NCBI GenBank assembly: GCA_016000265.1
Contig: JAECRL010000005.1
Location: forward strand, 62,001 to 126,000
DNA length: 64,000 nt
DNA from: Burkholderiales bacterium
GTDB lineage: Bacteria; Pseudomonadota; Gammaproteobacteria; Burkholderiales; Burkholderiaceae_C
Direction of reading: 5' to 3'
Shown here in pieces: positions 63,364-64,000 of the stretch; the first letter of the stretch is position 1; every line of letters starts with the position of its first letter. Under the pieces are notes generated by a model. It ran no database searches. It was not told where the DNA came from and saw nothing but the letters and a program-made list of their open reading frames with translations. The position numbers and the translations under genes were made by a program.

Positions 63364-64000
63364 TCAGGCGCTCCGTGTGCGGTGGGCGATGTGCGGCGCG
63401 CGGGGCCGCTCGGTGAGTTGATGCTCCACCGTCAGCAGGTGCTCGTCAACCAGGGCGGCGGCGGCATCCGCATCACGCGCCTCGATGGCCTTGAGGATGG
63501 CGATGTGTTCGGCGTGCGAGGTCTCGGCGTCGTCGGCAGACTGGTACATGAGGGTGATGAGCGAGCATCGCGCGACGAGCTCGGCCATGAGGTCGACCAG
63601 TACCTGGTTGCCCAGCACCCGCGCGAGCTCGACGTGGAAGTCAAAGAGCAGTTGCGTGCGCGCCTGCACATCGATGCGTTTGACGGCGTCGCGCTCCTCG
63701 CGAAGGTGGGCTTTGAGGCCGCGCAGTTGCGCCGTGGTGATGACGGCCACCAGTTCGCGCAGCATCTGCCCCTCGACCATGCGGCGCACCGCGAAGACCT
63801 GGCGCGCTTCGGTGATGGAGGGCGCGGCCACGAACGCGCCCCGGGCCGGCTCCAGTCGAACCAGCTTGAGCTCGGACAGCCGATTGAAGGCCTGCCTCAC
63901 GATGGTGCGAGACACCCCGAAGCGGTCGGCGATTTTCTGCTCGACGAGTTTTTCGCCGGGCAGCAGCCGGTGCTCGACGATGGCGCGCGTGACGGCGTGG
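63364..64000 (-). CDS. GntR/FadR family transcriptional regulator (5' end outside window)
   Basis: The frame is open to the window edge, giving about 212 residues without the true start. The N-terminal winged helix reads L-P-G-E-K-L-V-E-Q-K-I-A-D-R-F-G-V-S-R and V-R-Q-A-F-N-R-L. The C-terminal FCD effector domain contains D-F-H-V-E-L-A and H-A-E-H-I-A-I-L-K-A-I-E. It precedes puuE by 7 bp, so it probably controls the purine-catabolic genes and is co-transcribed with them. Confidence 0.9.
   Translation of the reverse strand, partial: HAVTRAIVEHRLLPGEKLVEQKIADRFGVSRTIVRQAFNRLSELKLVRLEPARGAFVAAPSITEARQVFAVRRMVEGQMLRELVAVITTAQLRGLKAHLREERDAVKRIDVQARTQLLFDFHVELARVLGNQVLVDLMAELVARCSLITLMYQSADDAETSHAEHIAILKAIEARDADAAAALVDEHLLTVEHQLTERPRAPHIAHRTRSA

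Overview
The window is a GC-rich stretch of a bacterial chromosome, very probably a betaproteobacterium of the order Burkholderiales (Comamonadaceae/Sphaerotilaceae-like). Support comes from gene content and order: HDAC-like gene, mscS, psd, pssA, leuA in one run; tRNA-Leu, tig, clpP, clpX, lon; an arginine-type EF-P beside its rhamnosyltransferase EarP; an H-NS protein of the short BpH3 type; HU, tRNA-Val, ppiD, tRNA-His; and a 600-residue acyl-CoA dehydrogenase next to etfBA. No phage, transposase, integrase, CRISPR array or rRNA gene was seen. Most of the window is core genome with short intergenic gaps.

Layout. 0-5.4 kb: a glycine-zipper lipoprotein, an M16 zinc protease, an H-NS protein and an MltB-type lytic transglycosylase. 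5.4-9.6 kb: a leftward moxR / DUF58 / transglutaminase (TgpA-like) operon with overlapping stops and starts. 9.6-15.0 kb: a rightward run from an HDAC-family hydrolase through an MscS channel, phosphatidylserine decarboxylase and synthase, to 2-isopropylmalate synthase. 15.1-20.4 kb: an S11 D,D-peptidase, a short FliD-like protein, an IclR regulator, a TIGR03790-like exported protein and a squalene/phytoene-synthase-fold protein. 20.4-25 kb: an RND efflux adaptor and pump behind a clear sigma70 promoter that abuts a perfect 18-bp palindrome. 25-31.3 kb: tRNA-Leu and the protein quality-control series tig-clpP-clpX-lon.

31.3-32.2 kb: a tRNA cluster with a tRNA-Gly/tRNA-Cys unit present twice (243 bp, one difference) and an oppositely oriented tRNA-Leu between the copies. 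32.2-38.1 kb: murI, etfB-etfA, acyl-CoA dehydrogenase and nitronate monooxygenase. 38.1-40.7 kb: a LuxR-type response regulator and a hybrid histidine kinase. 40.8-45.5 kb: a ureD without other urease genes, a MOSC protein, a DUF1415 protein and an NMT1/THI5-like ABC importer. 45.6-54 kb: a second and different phosphatidylserine decarboxylase, a one-heme DUF3365 protein, an RNA pseudouridine synthase, efp-earP, uvrC, a lipoprotein, pgsA, and HU with tRNA-Val. 54-59.3 kb: a gap with an inverted pair of DnaA-box-like sites, then ppiD, tRNA-His, a sulfatase-fold phosphoethanolamine transferase and a DUF1232 protein. 59.3-64 kb: a leftward purine-degradation cluster: a GntR regulator (cut by the window end), PuuE-type allantoinase, a fused OHCU decarboxylase-allantoate amidohydrolase, and an M20 peptidase.

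Nothing here is convincingly a new multi-gene system. The best leads are the conserved early-transcribed motif shared by three tRNA promoters, the duplicated tRNA unit with terminators inside it, the short FliD-like orphan, the orphan ureD, the uncommon active-site signature of the phosphoethanolamine transferase, and the DnaA-box pair. All family assignments were made by reading the sequence without database searches.
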